Below are positions 19,226 to 33,395 of a DNA stretch of 64,000 nucleotides, piece by piece. A model generated the notes under the pieces. It saw nothing but the letters and a program-made list of their open reading frames with translations. It ran no database searches and had not been told where the DNA came from. Location: NCBI RefSeq assembly GCF_030408755.1, contig NZ_CP047209.1:2542001-2606000 (forward strand). The letters run 5' to 3'. Made by a program: the position numbers and the translations under genes. This DNA comes from Corynebacterium felinum. GTDB taxonomy: Bacteria; Actinomycetota; Actinomycetes; Mycobacteriales; Mycobacteriaceae. The stretch's first letter is position 1. Each line of letters opens with the position of its first letter.

Positions 19226-19939
19226 CTAGATTTGGGAAGGCCAGGAGAATACCTCAGTGCCTTCAAGCTCCTTGCCATCAATGAACACACGAGGCGACGA
19301 CACACTATCAGTTGCCTTCTTAAGCTTGTCAGCATTCGCCTGTGCAACGGAAATGAATTCTTCAGCGCCCTTCATCTCCTTCACCTCAGCAGCAATGGAG
19401 TCGGAAGCGCCATAGCCACGGGCGACCTGAGAGAAAATATCCTCATCCCACACGCCATAAATCTTTTCCTGATCATTCATCATGCGCGCACGAAGGTTCC
19501 AGTACGCCTCGGCGTTACCCGACTTTGCCACACTGTAAGCGGTAGCACCTGCCTTCGTGGAGTGGCCTGAATCGGCACGATCAAGGAAGTTCAAGGAACG
19601 CACATGCACAATAACCTTGCCGTCCTCAATCAGCTGCTTCATCTGCGCATCCGTGTCCTTCGCCAGCTTCGCACAGTAAGAGCAGGAATAATCCTCATAG
19701 ACTTCCACGTGCTTAGCATCCGCGGCAGCCTTATCCGACTTCAGCACAATCGCATTATCTTCAACCTTCACGCCGAAAGCCACAGGCTCCTTCTCAAGGT
19801 TGGCGTATTTATCAGCAGCAGCCTTTTTGCCGGAAACAACAACATAGCCAACCACGGCGATCGCAATGATAAGAAGGGCAACAATTGCCAGCAAGAAGCC
19901 GCTGCTCTTCTGATTCGGGTTTTTAATTTTTGTGCTCAT
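19226..19939 (-). CDS. DsbA-family thiol-disulfide protein, membrane-anchored
   Basis: 237 residues. A signal anchor lies at about 14-36. The thioredoxin-fold domain begins near residue 76 with VEVYEDYSCSYCAKL; CSYC (Cys86, Cys89) is the redox pair. The helical insertion (about 120-190) and the cis-Pro region SSPRVFIDG are typical of DsbA proteins. It would oxidise or isomerise exported proteins. The next gene upstream encodes a MauE/DoxX-like membrane protein with its own CxC pair, so the two probably form a redox relay in place of a DsbB. Confidence 0.85.
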   Translation of the reverse strand: MSTKIKNPNQKSSGFLLAIVALLIIAIAVVGYVVVSGKKAAADKYANLEKEPVAFGVKVEDNAIVLKSDKAAADAKHVEVYEDYSCSYCAKLAKDTDAQMKQLIEDGKVIVHVRSLNFLDRADSGHSTKAGATAYSVAKSGNAEAYWNLRARMMNDQEKIYGVWDEDIFSQVARGYGASDSIAAEVKEMKGAEEFISVAQANADKLKKATDSVSSPRVFIDGKELEGTEVFSWPSQI

Positions 19940-19985
19940 AAATTCCTCAACAGTGAAAAAACAATTGTGTCTTCAAGAATAAAGT

Positions 19986-20474
19986 TTAAGGGTGCAAGGC
20001 AAAGCGAGTAAAGGGGCGGTAAACCAACCACACCGACATCGCCAAGAAAGCAACATCACGCAGAATCGTCCACGCATAACTCATGCCACCATCAGTGATT
20101 TCAGTCTGGCCGAAACAACCACAATCAATCACAAGCCCGCGGTACCACGCCTGGGCGATACCCACGATAAACAGGATCAACACCCACGACGACACTTTCG
20201 CCGACTGGCGGATGAAAATACCCAACAGCAAAATCACACCACCGGCGATCTCCACCGGACCAATGATCTTCGCTAAGAACAACGACCATTCGGGCGTAAA
20301 AATTTCATAGGCCGCAATAGCCTGCGACTCCGCTACCGTCTTGCCCAACTTCGAAAAACCCGCAGCAATCCACACTGCGGCCAAACCAAAGCGGCACAAC
20401 GCACTGACAATCTCGGACACGCTCAGGCGACGGGCACCTGCTACTTGTTGCTTCTGATGATCTTCGACAGTCAC
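19986..20474 (-). CDS. MauE/DoxX-like membrane redox protein
   Basis: About 162 residues with four membrane helices. It starts at a GTG (20474); a TTG two codons earlier is also possible, and no good ribosome site is seen for either. A CxC pair lies in LVIDCGCFGQTE between helices three and four on the predicted outer side, the position of the reactive pair in MauE-type proteins. GFSKLGKTVAESQAIAAYEI is the conserved first loop of this family. It is encoded 46 bases upstream of the DsbA-like gene on the same strand and probably recharges it with electrons or oxidant. Confidence 0.75.
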   Translation of the reverse strand: MTVEDHQKQQVAGARRLSVSEIVSALCRFGLAAVWIAAGFSKLGKTVAESQAIAAYEIFTPEWSLFLAKIIGPVEIAGGVILLLGIFIRQSAKVSSWVLILFIVGIAQAWYRGLVIDCGCFGQTEITDGGMSYAWTILRDVAFLAMSVWLVYRPFTRFALHP

Positions 20475-20588
20475 AAACAACTAGCTTAGCTAGTTTACTG
20501 TCAGAAAGCTGAATCCCAGCTGCCAAAAACACCAGAAAAGCAGCACAATTCCCCCGCCACCAACCAGCGACGATGCAAGACGAAAGAC

Positions 20589-22244
20589 TTACTGGCCTAA
20601 AACAGAACTCACCAACGCTTGTGCCTCCTGCTGCACCTGCACAAGATGCTGCTCGCTCAAGAACGACTCAGCATAAATCTTGTACTTATCCTCCGTACCC
20701 GAAGGACGCGCAGCAAACCATGCGTTTTCAGTACAAACCTTCAACCCACCAATAGCAGCATTATTACCAGGTGCAGCCACCAACTTCTGAGTAATCGGCT
20801 CACCCGCCAGCGTCGTGGCAGTTACCTGCTCAGGCGATAATGCCTTGAGCACTGCCTTTTGCTCACGGTTCGCCTCAGCATCAGTGCGGGCATAACAAGG
20901 GGCACCAAACTGTGCAGCCAATTCCTGATAGCGCTGCGAAGGAGTCTTAGCCGTAACCGCCGTAATCTCCGCTGCAAGCAGATCAAGAATGATGCCATCT
21001 TTATCGGTCGACCACACGGTGCCATCATGGCGCAAGAAGGATGCCCCAGCAGACTCCTCACCACCAAAACCAATCGACCCATCAATCAAACCAGGCACAA
21101 ACCACTTGAATCCCACAGGAACTTCAATAAGCTTCTTCCCCAAATTCGCCACCACCCGGTCGATCATGGAAGAGCTGACCAAAGTCTTGCCCACAGCATC
21201 CGTACCCCAGCCAGGGCGGTGGCTAAACAGGTAATCAATAGCCACGGAAAGATAGTGGTTGGGGTTCATCAAACCCGCATCAGGAGTAACGATGCCATGG
21301 CGGTCAGCATCAGCGTCATTGCCGGTGGCGATGTCGAACTTCTCACGGTTGTGCACCAGCGAGGCCATGGAATCAGGCGAGGAGCAATCCATCCGGATCT
21401 TGCCATCGGTATCCAACGTCATAAACCGCCAGGTGGCATCCACCAGTGGATTCACCACCGTCAAGTTCAATCCGTGTACCTCAGCGATTCGGCCCCAGTA
21501 GTCCACCGAAGCACCACCCATCGGGTCCGCGCCAATAGACAAACCAGAATCACGAATTGCAGCCATATCAATCACGCTGGGCAAATCCGCCACATAGTGC
21601 TCAAGATAATCGAAGGTGCCCACGCGCGGATCCAACACACCAGTAACACTGACACGTTTCACATCCGCCAAACCACCCCGCATTAATTCATTCGCGCGGG
21701 CAGCAATCCAGTCGGTGGCATCAGTATCGGCGGGGCCACCGTTCGGTGGGTTGTACTTAAACCCGCCGTCGCGTGGCGGATTATGGGATGGGGTGATCAC
21801 AATTCCATCAGCACGGCGCGGGTCAGTGCCAGTCACCCCGCCAGTGAGTTTCGCATTATGCGCCAAGATAGCGTGCGACACTGCAGGTGTCGGGGTGTAG
21901 CGGCCGGCGGCGTCGACAAGCACTGCAACATCGTTTGCCACCAACACTTCAAGTGCAGACACCATCGCAGGCTCCGACAAGGCGTGCGGGTCACGCCCAA
22001 TAAAGACAGGGCCATTAATGTTATTAGCTTTGCGATAATCAACAATCGCCTGCGTTGTTGCCAGAATATGGTGCTCATTAAAAGCTGTATCCAGCGACGA
22101 ACCGCGATGCCCTGAAGTGCCAAAAGCAACCTCTTGATCAGGATTCTCCGGATCCGGAATACGCGTGTAATACGCCGTAACCAGCTCAGCAATATCAATC
22201 AAATCGTGCGGCGAAGCCACCTGACCTGCGCGAGGATGAGCCAT
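20589..22244 (-). CDS. pgm: Phosphoglucomutase (alpha-D-glucose)
   Basis: 551 residues, the size of the bacterial Pgm family. It interconverts glucose 1- and 6-phosphate for glycogen, trehalose and cell-wall sugar supply. The N-terminus has [12 protein letters not shown] (substrate phosphate and metal region), the phosphoserine loop is [12 protein letters not shown], the metal loop is [12 protein letters not shown], and the sugar-binding loop [10 protein letters not shown] and C-terminal [16 protein letters not shown] complete the four domains. It starts with ATG at 22244. It is divergent from the crcB pair. Confidence 0.97.
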   Translation of the reverse strand: MAHPRAGQVASPHDLIDIAELVTAYYTRIPDPENPDQEVAFGTSGHRGSSLDTAFNEHHILATTQAIVDYRKANNINGPVFIGRDPHALSEPAMVSALEVLVANDVAVLVDAAGRYTPTPAVSHAILAHNAKLTGGVTGTDPRRADGIVITPSHNPPRDGGFKYNPPNGGPADTDATDWIAARANELMRGGLADVKRVSVTGVLDPRVGTFDYLEHYVADLPSVIDMAAIRDSGLSIGADPMGGASVDYWGRIAEVHGLNLTVVNPLVDATWRFMTLDTDGKIRMDCSSPDSMASLVHNREKFDIATGNDADADRHGIVTPDAGLMNPNHYLSVAIDYLFSHRPGWGTDAVGKTLVSSSMIDRVVANLGKKLIEVPVGFKWFVPGLIDGSIGFGGEESAGASFLRHDGTVWSTDKDGIILDLLAAEITAVTAKTPSQRYQELAAQFGAPCYARTDAEANREQKAVLKALSPEQVTATTLAGEPITQKLVAAPGNNAAIGGLKVCTENAWFAARPSGTEDKYKIYAESFLSEQHLVQVQQEAQALVSSVLGQ

Positions 22245-22367
22245 GAAAACACTCCTTGACTACTCATGGAAAACTATCTCATCCCATTATCCTCTACTTG
22301 CCACCACAAAGCAGCAAAACCCCCGACACCGCCGCGCAAAAGCGATGCAGAAGTACAATCAACCACC

Positions 22368-22778
22368 ATGTCCCCTGCGAAGCTTTCTTTCACCCACGCA
22401 CTCCTGTGCGGTATCGGCGCAAGTGGTGGCGCTCTTGCTCGCACCGCTATTCACTTCAGTCTCGGCGACACACCAACATCTGGCATGAACACGTTGCTGC
22501 TGATCAACGTTGCTGGCTGTGCGCTTTTCGGTGCCCTTGAGCTGCGCCCCGCCATGCACTACCTGGTTGTCGTGGGGTTTCTGGGCGGGTTTACCAGTTT
22601 GAGCACTTTCGTCGCTTTCATAGTGCCCGCACCCGCGCCGCTTGCTGTCGCATACGCGCTGAGCACTGCGACAAGTTGTGTGCTGGCCAGCATGATGGGG
22701 CAGGCGATCGACGCCGAAAACTACCCTCCCCCAACACCAAGCACCACCCCTGCCCACGTGAGAAGTGATGTGCGATGA
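22368..22778 (+). CDS. crcB: Fluoride channel Fluc/CrcB, subunit 1
   Basis: 136 residues from the ATG at 22368, chosen because helix 1 (THALLCGIGASGGALARTAI) begins soon after and the upstream in-frame part is not hydrophobic. Four helices. The Fluc signatures are present: GASGGALAR, the conserved Asn in LLLINVAGCALFG, and GFLGGFTSLSTF, the phenylalanine-containing pore helix. It exports fluoride. TACAAT lies just upstream, suggesting a nearly leaderless transcript. The stop overlaps the next start (ATGA). Confidence 0.88.
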   Translation: MSPAKLSFTHALLCGIGASGGALARTAIHFSLGDTPTSGMNTLLLINVAGCALFGALELRPAMHYLVVVGFLGGFTSLSTFVAFIVPAPAPLAVAYALSTATSCVLASMMGQAIDAENYPPPTPSTTPAHVRSDVR

Positions 22779-23098
22779 CACTGATGTTTGCCGTGTATGT
22801 GGCCGTTGCAGGCTGCGCCGGTGGGATGCTGCGCTATGTGCTGTCCACTGTGTTGGTAAAACCAGCCGGAACCTATCTTGCAAATTCTTTAGCCTGCATC
22901 GTTGCTGCTGCCAGTGCAGCACATCCTTCGCTTCTGTGGGTTGGTTGTGGTTTCGCTGGAGCGTTATCCACATGGTCTAGTGTGGCAGGTGAATTAAGTA
23001 CCCTGCTTCGCCAAGGAAAAGCGGGGTTTGCAGCACTGTATCTTTTAGCTACGCTGCTCACCGGCGTGATGGCTTACGCACTGGTTTCTCAGCTGTAG
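22775..23098 (+). CDS. crcB: Fluoride channel Fluc/CrcB, subunit 2
   Basis: 107 residues and four helices; the start overlaps the stop of the first subunit (ATGA). Signatures: GCAGGMLRYVLS, GTYLANSLAC with the pore Asn, and GFAGALSTWSS in place of the usual FTTFS, so one of the two pore Phe positions is changed. Paired crcB genes in Gram-positive bacteria encode a heterodimer that works as one channel. The 3' end overlaps the surface protein gene on the other strand by 10 bp. Confidence 0.87.
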   Translation: MTLMFAVYVAVAGCAGGMLRYVLSTVLVKPAGTYLANSLACIVAAASAAHPSLLWVGCGFAGALSTWSSVAGELSTLLRQGKAGFAALYLLATLLTGVMAYALVSQL

Positions 23099-24189
23099 TG
23101 TGTTGAGCGCGAAAGCGGGATTAATCGTGACAATGCTGCTATGACTCCTGCGAGGATTCCCATTCCACCGATGGCCGCGAGGATTGCGCGCACAATGGTG
23201 AAAAGGGAACGATCAGGTGGTGGGTTGGGGGAAGGATGAGGATCTGGTGTATCTGGAGAAATAGCAACGTATTTCAGTAGTGAATGATCCCCACCCAAGG
23301 GCACTTTTCTGTCCCATGTCACTGCGCCGTGCGGGTCGGGTTTTGTATTCACCCACACTGGTAGTTGCGCTGGGTACCAGACTTCGCGGAAAAACGCGCG
23401 TCTGCCACCGCTGGCTTGAAGTTCAGCGGTACCCCGAATATCGACATCACTGTCATTGACTGCAAAGCTTGTGGGGAATTCACCTGGCGCACCGGGGTGG
23501 GCGTGAAGTTCTGTTTTCCCTCCTTCGGCTATCAGCTTTCCGACAATGGAGTTGAAGCCGACACTACCGCCGTGGCCACCAGCTTTTCCTGCGGTTGCAC
23601 GCAGGTGCCCGCTTGTGACTATCAGATCCCCGAAATACGTGTTGATTGCGATGGAATGTGCGTGCGTGGAGTCGCCAGCATGAATGTCCAGGGTGGGTCC
23701 ATCAACAATAAAGCCGCCAAGATTGTCTATTCCTCTATTTGCTTGTTGTGTGGCCAAAACGCGCATCGTTAGTGTGCCGTCGCCGGAGAAGGTCAGTGCG
23801 GAATGGCCGAATTTTTGCAGGCCACTGGCGTAATCCTGGGTGGGAGTGAGCTGAAGAACATTCTCCCCACTGAGATTAATCTTAATATCACCTTCATAAA
23901 AGGTGATCCCCACTGAGCGTGAAGACTGGTTATTAATATGATCTCGATGAGTATTAATGGTGGCATTTCTTAGAAAAAGCGTATCGGTGTCAGAATCGAA
24001 TCGTACGGTACCGTCACCGAAGATATCATCCTTATTTTCGTGGGTAACCACCACATTTCCTACGTGCCCAATCTTTAAAGATTCCGCCCGCACGGCGGGT
24101 ACGAGCGCTGCCGAAACGACGACCACGAGCCCACACAAAATAGCCATAAGCTGGTATAAGCGACGGTTGTTTGGAAATGGTGCATTCAT
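23089..24189 (-). CDS. Secreted surface protein, LWV/GDGTV-domain family, paralogue 1
   Basis: 366 residues from the ATG at 24189, chosen because AGAAGG precedes it and the signal peptide follows (NNRRLYQLM then a hydrophobic run to AVRAES). One copy of a domain shared with the two genes at 24436 and 26496. It begins IGHVGNVVVTHENKDDIFGD, goes through many short Gly/Asp-rich strands, and ends VNTKPDPHGAVTWDRKVPLG. A Pro-rich stretch and a C-terminal membrane helix with a basic tail anchor the protein. No LPxTG is seen. The strand pattern suggests a beta-helix or beta-sandwich adhesin. Function unknown. Confidence 0.7.
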   Translation of the reverse strand: MNAPFPNNRRLYQLMAILCGLVVVVSAALVPAVRAESLKIGHVGNVVVTHENKDDIFGDGTVRFDSDTDTLFLRNATINTHRDHINNQSSRSVGITFYEGDIKINLSGENVLQLTPTQDYASGLQKFGHSALTFSGDGTLTMRVLATQQANRGIDNLGGFIVDGPTLDIHAGDSTHAHSIAINTYFGDLIVTSGHLRATAGKAGGHGGSVGFNSIVGKLIAEGGKTELHAHPGAPGEFPTSFAVNDSDVDIRGTAELQASGGRRAFFREVWYPAQLPVWVNTKPDPHGAVTWDRKVPLGGDHSLLKYVAISPDTPDPHPSPNPPPDRSLFTIVRAILAAIGGMGILAGVIAALSRLIPLSRSTHYS

Positions 24190-24222
24190 GAGTACAGCCT
24201 TCTTTCGGCATGGTGCGTTCAC

Positions 24223-24435
24223 GCTTCAGTGAAAGATGTGAAATTTTTGCTTGCATTTCCCATGCTAGACAACAGGTGAAAATCACAATACCGTTCTTCA
24301 TTTATGGGGGTGACAATTACTAAAAATCTGGCTCTATCTTTTGGGCCATAACTAGCATGGAAAGTAACAAATCACAGTTAATCATCACACTAAAGAATAA
24401 GAATTTTTCGCCTTTTTGCGAATGAAGGAAGGTGC
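24223..24435. other. Divergent promoter region of surface genes
   Basis: AT-rich spacer between two divergent paralogues. It contains several TCAC/GTGA repeats (for example GGTGAAAATCACA at 24274-24286), but the spacing is not that of a GlxR site. No gene is seen. Confidence 0.3.
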
Positions 24436-26397
24436 ATGATGTTTGCAATAACCACCCCCTTCCCGCGACGCTGGTTGTTCATCAGCGTGTTCTTAAGCGC
24501 TTGTGCGCTTGTGTGTGCGCTGCTTCCAGGCGTTGCTCATGCCGTCGTTGGTTATAACCTGTGGGTGGGTAATGTTCGAGTGACCAGTGCAAATGCTGAT
24601 GATGTTCTCGGCGATGGCACTGTGCGCTTTGAAGCAGCGCAGCACAGGCTGTCATTGAAGAACGCAAGGATTCGGTCGAGTGCTGCCCTCGATGATTTCA
24701 CCAGCGGTATTTCCTCCCATCTGCATCGGCTCGATATTGCGTTGCATGGGTCGAACTCGATTCATTTTGATTCCGTGCCTGGCCATGCTGCCGGGATCTA
24801 TCACCGCGGACAGGAAGGCGTGTATTTTTCTGGTCAGGGTGAATTAACTGTGACCATGCCGGAGGCGGAAAAGAGTAATTATGGTGTGTATTCTTCGCAC
24901 CATGTGCGCGTTGATGGTCCGCGTCTTTTTGTCCAGTCCGGCTTGAGCCAAACTGCTGGCAGTGTTGGTGTGGTTGTGGGTAAAGATCTTGAAATGCTCT
25001 CGGGTTCGCTCAACGCACGGGCGGGGCGCTGTGGTTATCTTGGCTGTCCAAGCACCGGCATTCGCACAAATTTTGGCATGCTGCGGATTGCTGGGGGTGA
25101 GGTTGTCGCGAGTGGTTTTACTGGGGCTGGGGCCGAGTCGATGAATAGTGTGGGTATTGAGGGATGGGCGCACAGCGCGAATGCCACGGTGATTGCGATG
25201 GGGGCGACAAAGGCGTATTCACAGAGCGGTCATGATTTTGGTGTTGGCCTTGTGAGCGTCAATACTGTGGCGTCTGATGTGGGTGCGAGTGTGTGGGATG
25301 GTTCCACGGATTTAGGTGGGGAGGAATCGCCCTATGCGTTTGTGCGTTACCAGGCTGGTGTGCCGTCTAGTTCCCCGCAGCTGTTTAATGTGTGGGTTAG
25401 TGGCAGGCAGGTGAGCGCGGATAATAAGGCTGATGTGCTCGGGGATGGGACTGTTAGTTTCAGTCCGGAAACTGCAACGCTGAGGTTGAAGGGTGCGAAG
25501 CTTCAGGGGCATACGTTGAGTTCGGGTGAGTACGAAACGGTCACCTGTGCACTGTGTACGCTTGATCCGTCGCTGACGATTCAGCTTGATGGGGATTCGA
25601 CGATAACGGGCATTGATTCTGTGCACCGCGATATGGGGATTTATCACAGCAAGCAGGGGCAGTTGGCATTCAAGGGTTCAGGTTCGCTCACAGTTTCCCC
25701 GACCGCGGCTGCCCAGGGTGAGGTGGGGGTTTTATCGAAGGGCTTGGTGCTTCTCGACGGCCCCACGCTTTCGATTGTGTCCGGTGCGGCTTCGTTGGGT
25801 TGGGCTACGGGTTTAGCTGCGGATAAGTCGGTCACAGTAAAGTCTGGGCTGCTGCGGGCTGAGGCGATCAGCCCTGCGCAGCATACCCGCGGTGTGATGG
25901 TGACTGAGGGCTCTATTGAGTTGTTGGGTGGTGAAGTTGTTGCGCATGCGCAGCATACTGGTTCGCTTATCGACGCCGAAAGTTACGGCATCAGCGCTGT
26001 TCACGATTGGTATAAGTACGGCATGAAATTGCCTGCGGTTTTTATCGGTGATGCTCAGGTAACCGCGATGGGTGATACTAGGGCTTTTGAGTACATCCAG
26101 AGTTATGTTGGTCCGCGCACTGTGATGGTCAATACCCAGGCACGCGCTGAAGGCGCGGTGGTGTGGGATCGTGCGCATCGTTTGGGAGGCTTCCCCTCAC
26201 CGTATAAGTATGTGCATTTAGCTCCTGCTGCCAAGCCACAACCGCAAGCACCTGACTGGCAAGCACGGGTGTTGAATGTTCTTGCGGCGATAGGTGTTGT
26301 GACTATCCTTGGCACGATTGTCGCAGCGCTTGTTGCTAGTGGACTTGTGTCGCCGAGTGTTCTTCCGCCTGCTGTGCGCCAGTGGCTTCGTGCTTAA
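24436..26397 (+). CDS. Secreted surface protein, LWV/GDGTV-domain family, paralogue 2 (two domains)
   Basis: 653 residues. Two adjacent ATGs; the second (24439) is better spaced from AAGGAAGG. A signal peptide runs to AHA/V (about residue 36). Two tandem copies of the domain follow: copy 1 begins GYNLWVGNVRVTSANADDVL and ends VNTVASDVGASVWDGSTDLG; copy 2 begins LFNVWVSGRQVSADNKADVL and ends VNTQARAEGAVVWDRAHRLG. Each contains the repeats VDGPxLxxxSG and GxGxLTV. A C-terminal membrane helix (about 612-635) with a short basic tail follows. Probably an extracellular binding protein; the ligand is unknown. Confidence 0.72.
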   Translation: MMFAITTPFPRRWLFISVFLSACALVCALLPGVAHAVVGYNLWVGNVRVTSANADDVLGDGTVRFEAAQHRLSLKNARIRSSAALDDFTSGISSHLHRLDIALHGSNSIHFDSVPGHAAGIYHRGQEGVYFSGQGELTVTMPEAEKSNYGVYSSHHVRVDGPRLFVQSGLSQTAGSVGVVVGKDLEMLSGSLNARAGRCGYLGCPSTGIRTNFGMLRIAGGEVVASGFTGAGAESMNSVGIEGWAHSANATVIAMGATKAYSQSGHDFGVGLVSVNTVASDVGASVWDGSTDLGGEESPYAFVRYQAGVPSSSPQLFNVWVSGRQVSADNKADVLGDGTVSFSPETATLRLKGAKLQGHTLSSGEYETVTCALCTLDPSLTIQLDGDSTITGIDSVHRDMGIYHSKQGQLAFKGSGSLTVSPTAAAQGEVGVLSKGLVLLDGPTLSIVSGAASLGWATGLAADKSVTVKSGLLRAEAISPAQHTRGVMVTEGSIELLGGEVVAHAQHTGSLIDAESYGISAVHDWYKYGMKLPAVFIGDAQVTAMGDTRAFEYIQSYVGPRTVMVNTQARAEGAVVWDRAHRLGGFPSPYKYVHLAPAAKPQPQAPDWQARVLNVLAAIGVVTILGTIVAALVASGLVSPSVLPPAVRQWLRA

Positions 26398-26495
26398 AGT
26401 GCTCGCATTACTGAAGATCATGCAGTTTCTTATTACCATGGGTTCCTACGGTGGAAACGTGCACTATTTCCACGCGGAGTATAGAGAGGTAGATT

Positions 26496-27575
26496 ATGGC
26501 GAGAAACACTGCCCGCCGAATGGTGGTGGGTGCGCATACTTGTGCACTGCTGAGCGTGTGCACAGTCCCAGTACCTGCCCTGGCGTATACAGAATATGAC
26601 CTCTGGGTTGGTTCCGATCGGGTGACGAGCGTGAATCAGAAGGATGTGCGTGGCGATGGCACGATACGATTTGATCCTACGACATCAACGTTGCATTTCA
26701 ATGGTGTGAATTTGAAGGATCGGTACGATCGCACCGATGAAACATTAAATAATTCTTTTGTGATCTACTCCAAGCTCAAAGATACATCCATCAATGTTCA
26801 GGGTACTAATCAGTTGATTTTGGAGCCGAAGTCTAGCGCTGAATTAGCAGCGGGCATTATGCATGAGGGCGACGGCACGTTAAGTTTTGTGGGTGATGGC
26901 AGCTTAAGCATCAGTACGGAGAACCCGGAACTGACCAATGTGGGGCGTCATGGGATTAGCAGCTATGGAAAGACCATTTTTACAGGCCCTGAAGTAAGTA
27001 TCCAACCTGGTTTGGATCAGGCAGGGTGGGGCCTTGGCGTGAACACGTTAAATGGCATGGAGACAGCCCAAGGTGTGGTCAATATTCATACCACTCGTTC
27101 GGGCTTTGGAATTGGCGCATCGAATGGCCCAGTGATTTTCACTGGCGGTGTGGTCAATATCAAGGCTGAATTTAATGAATCAGACTTGTTTGCTACTGCC
27201 GTTGGCGTCAATGCTGCAGAAATTACCTTAGGTCGCGCAGTAGTGACAGTGGAGGCTGATGCAAAGGCGTTTTCCAACGATGTGAAAAACGAGGGAACCG
27301 GAACTCTTCTGGTCAATACTGAACCGTCGGAGGACGGCGCAATGCCCTGGGATCAGCTGGTGCCTTTGGGTGGTGGTAATGCGGAATGGAAGTTTGTGAA
27401 GTTTACTCCTCATCAACCACTCACCACTGTGCCGCACGAAACAAAAAATCCACCCTCCCCTGCGGAAGAGCGAAGAGAAAACAGTGGGATTTTGGTGTTC
27501 ATGCTTCTTGGTGGCATTGCCTGTGTGTTAGCGATTTTTGCGCTGTTGCTTCGTGGTGGTCGCAGAACCCACTAG
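26496..27575 (+). CDS. Secreted surface protein, LWV/GDGTV-domain family, paralogue 3
   Basis: 359 residues. The signal peptide ends at about ALA/Y (residue 29); GAGAGG precedes the ATG. One domain copy begins TEYDLWVGSDRVTSVNQKDV, has GDGTIRFDPTTSTLHF, and ends VNTEPSEDGAMPWDQLVPLG. A short Pro/Glu-rich linker leads to a C-terminal membrane helix (LVFMLLGGIACVLAIFALLL) and basic tail GGRRTH. The gene lies 98 bases after paralogue 2 on the same strand and may be co-transcribed. It ends just before the rRNA terminator region; TTTTTACATATGTAAAAA (about 27586-27604) may be its own terminator. Confidence 0.7.
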   Translation: MARNTARRMVVGAHTCALLSVCTVPVPALAYTEYDLWVGSDRVTSVNQKDVRGDGTIRFDPTTSTLHFNGVNLKDRYDRTDETLNNSFVIYSKLKDTSINVQGTNQLILEPKSSAELAAGIMHEGDGTLSFVGDGSLSISTENPELTNVGRHGISSYGKTIFTGPEVSIQPGLDQAGWGLGVNTLNGMETAQGVVNIHTTRSGFGIGASNGPVIFTGGVVNIKAEFNESDLFATAVGVNAAEITLGRAVVTVEADAKAFSNDVKNEGTGTLLVNTEPSEDGAMPWDQLVPLGGGNAEWKFVKFTPHQPLTTVPHETKNPPSPAEERRENSGILVFMLLGGIACVLAIFALLLRGGRRTH

Positions 27576-27622
27576 TGAACAATACTTTTTTACATATGTA
27601 AAAACAGCTTATGAGAATGCGT

Positions 27623-27654
27623 AAAAGCCCACCCTTTGGTGGGGGTGGGCTTTT
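27623..27654 (-). terminator. rRNA operon terminator
   Basis: AAAAGCCCACCC (27623-27634) pairs with GGGTGGGCTTTT (27643-27654); the eight-base loop and T-run fit an intrinsic terminator. It is just beyond the 5S gene. Confidence 0.9.
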
Positions 27655-27668
27655 GTTGTGAAGTTTTT

Positions 27669-27786
27669 GGTCGGCGGTGTCTTACTCTCCCACAAACTCC
27701 CGTTTGCAGTACCATCAGCGCTGTCGGGCTTAGCTTCCGGGTTCGGAATGGGACCGGGCGTGTCCCCGACGCTATGACCACCGACA
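27669..27786 (-). rRNA. rrf: 5S ribosomal RNA
   Basis: On minus: GTCGGTGGTCATAGCG at the 5' end, the conserved CCCGGTCCCATTCCGAACCC core, and GGGAGAGTAAGACACCGCCGAC at the 3' end, with 5' and 3' ends complementary. About 118 bases; exact ends are estimated. Confidence 0.93.
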
Positions 27787-27911
27787 CATTTTTTTGGGTT
27801 GTGTGTGTTGTGGGTGTTTGTGTTGTGTCAGTGACTGTGTAGTGGACGCGGTGTTGTGTTTTGTTTGTTGTGTTTTGTTTGTTGTGTTTTGTGTTTTGTT
27901 TTGGGGTTGTT

Positions 27912-32897
<4,986 letters not shown>

Positions 32898-33395
32898 AAA
32901 CAAGAACAAAAACTATTCCTGCCCAAGGCTCGTGAAAAGCCCAACCAAACCGGCAAAAAAACAAACAACCAGCCCACACAACACCCAACCCAAAAGCCAG
33001 GCACCATGCGAAAATGATTGAAAAAAACAAAAAAAGACAACAACCTCCCCCAACCCGACGGGGCAAAAAACGGGGAAGGCAAAAGAATCGAATCATCAAT
33101 CCCGTCATCCAACAGCAAACAATTTAACAAGCAAGCCACACTTGCCGGCCAAACCCACCATCAAACAACAAAACCAACAACCCAAACAAAAAACAAAAGT
33201 ACATTGGCACACTATTGAGTTCTCAAACAACACAAACCACATAAAATCCTAAGACCAACCTGTGATTTTTGTTTCCGTCGCTCTTGGCGACTCGAATTAA
33301 TTTACACACCCCACCACACAAACACAAACCCCCAGCTCACAGCAGGAAACCGTGACACTGGGGACCACAACACCCCCGCCGTCGACACGCTTAAG
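32898..33395 (-). promoter_or_regulatory. rRNA leader and promoter region
   Basis: About 500 bases between murA and 16S without a gene. A boxA element (TTGTTTGAGAACTCAA on minus, 33215-33230) is followed by TAGTGTGCCAATGT, typical of actinobacterial rRNA leaders. The part 32890-33180 is A-rich on plus, that is T-rich in the leader RNA, with complementarity to the far side of 16S for processing. A promoter probably lies at 33240-33330 (GTGTGTAAATTAAT on minus); exact boxes are uncertain. Confidence 0.55.

Noticed and set aside
24274..24286. GlxR site in the surface-gene promoter region
   Set aside because: GGTGA and TCACA are only three bases apart, not six, so the two half sites do not fit the dimer.
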